A stretch of 52,890 nt of DNA from a virus: positions 1 to 52,890 of the IMG/VR virus record IMGVR_UViG_3300043777_000227; one strand, given 5' to 3'. The notes beneath the pieces were generated by a model. That model saw only the letters and a program-made list of their open reading frames with translations. It ran no database searches and was not told where the DNA came from. Both the position numbers and the translations under genes were made by a program. Shown here one piece after another: positions 52,345 through 52,890 of this stretch (positions are counted from its first letter, which is position 1; every line of letters starts with the position of its first letter).

Positions 52345-52890
52345 TTAAAGCCCTCGGAAAGCGCGTGTTCGTATTCAGCCCTCTGCTTGTCCGGCATCGC
52401 GGACGAGTCGAGGGCTTTTTGTTTTTCCAGGATCACATCCTGCAAGGCATCCTTCTCGCTAGGGGAGGCCTTCTTCCAGACCTCAGCTAGCTCCGGCAGG
52501 GTTAACTTCTTGCCCCAGCGCTGAATCTCTGGATCGCCAGCCTGATCTATAATCTTGTTAACCTGTTCCAGGCTAACCTCGCCTTTGTTGATGGCGTCAT
52601 CGGCTATGGCGTCGGCGCTAGGCGACTGACGTGCATAGGCGTCTTCTATGTCGCGCAAGGCTCGGTTGCCAGTGCCCCTAGCAGCAGCCGGCTCCCTCTG
52701 GAAATATAGCTGGCGAGCTTCAGTTAGGCCAGGAGTCCTATAGATATTAGATTGGACACCGATCATTTGTAGAGCAGCATCTAGAATACCTGAGTGGTCT
52801 TGGCTGAGGTACTTCTGCGCGGGGATTGGCAAAACTTGCTTCGCCAGGTCCACTGCCTGATCGCCTAGCCCGACCCTCCTACCCAGCTCA
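52341..52890 (-). CDS. C-terminal part of a large late protein, N-terminus outside window
   Basis: The frame is open from the right edge to the stop at 52341 (182 codons); a GTG at 52853 is only an internal possibility. The sequence is helical, Ala/Gln/Glu-rich and charged (LTEARQLYFQREPAAARGTG; LEQVNKIIDQAGDPEIQRWG), resembling C-terminal regions of very large phage internal or polyvalent proteins. It is coupled to the integrase-like gene. Being on the minus strand at the right edge, it probably belongs to the late operon that also leaves the window at base 1. Confidence 0.5.
   Translation of the reverse strand, partial: ELGRRVGLGDQAVDLAKQVLPIPAQKYLSQDHSGILDAALQMIGVQSNIYRTPGLTEARQLYFQREPAAARGTGNRALRDIEDAYARQSPSADAIADDAINKGEVSLEQVNKIIDQAGDPEIQRWGKKLTLPELAEVWKKASPSEKDALQDVILEKQKALDSSAMPDKQRAEYEHALSEGFK

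Noticed and set aside
1-52890. CRISPR arrays, insertion sequences, transposases, full integrase
   Set aside because: No regularly spaced repeats, no IS-type inverted-repeat-bounded transposase gene and no tyrosine or serine recombinase catalytic domain seen; only the isolated SAM-like domain at 52015.

Overview
The window is part of the genome of a tailed double-stranded DNA phage, probably podovirus-like. Hallmark genes visible are both terminase subunits, a portal, a scaffold, an N4-gp56-type major capsid protein, a GH108 endolysin and a phage-type DNA polymerase I. No ribosomal, metabolic or host housekeeping gene is present. The host is not identifiable. Several proteins carry Sec signal peptides ending in 'AQ', and the lysozyme type is common in phages of Gram-negative bacteria, so an environmental Gram-negative host is likely; an acidobacterial host is only a guess.

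Layout. (1) 1-22.3 kb, minus strand: the late operon, transcribed right to left. It runs terS - terL - small structural genes - glycosyltransferase - structural proteins - portal - scaffold - capsid - HNH - histidine phosphatase - endolysin - two very large fibre-like proteins, and leaves the window at base 1. (2) 22.3-22.85 kb: divergent non-coding switch region with an extended -10 promoter (TGCTATAAT, 22622-22630) firing rightward into a structured leader. (3) 22.85-30.6 kb, plus strand: a dense early zone of about 35 very small, mostly unknown genes, many with zinc-ribbon cysteines or a single membrane span, separated by hairpin-rich leaders. (4) 30.6-41.2 kb: an amide-bond-forming cassette with three glutamine-synthetase-fold COOH.NH2 ligases, an ATP-grasp ligase, a class II glutamine amidotransferase and a GNAT-like acetyltransferase, plus a sigma-factor-like protein. 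Two long (365 and 417 nt) highly structured non-coding segments flank the acetyltransferase gene. (5) 41.2-52.0 kb: recombination and replication genes (PD-(D/E)XK nuclease, Sak4-like ATPase, ssDNA-binding-like protein, uracil-DNA-glycosylase/exonuclease/polymerase fusion, RepA-like ATPase, two HNH nucleases, DnaQ-like exonuclease, HD hydrolase). (6) 52.0-52.9 kb: minus-strand genes again, consistent with a circular map on which the late operon wraps round and ends convergently at about 52.02 kb.

How it may work together. The early promoter drives a polycistronic message carrying host-takeover microproteins, then the amidoligase cassette. That cassette combines ammonia supply (glutaminase), carboxylate activation (ATP-grasp and GS-fold ligases) and acyl transfer (GNAT), so it should build or attach a peptide-like modification. 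The sigma-like factor could redirect host RNA polymerase to later genes. Translation is heavily coupled: most neighbours overlap by ATGA, GTGA, TTGA or TAATG, and TTG/GTG starts are common. The most unusual features are the three-ligase cassette, the two structured RNAs inside it, and the series of hairpins sitting directly 5' of Shine-Dalgarno sites.
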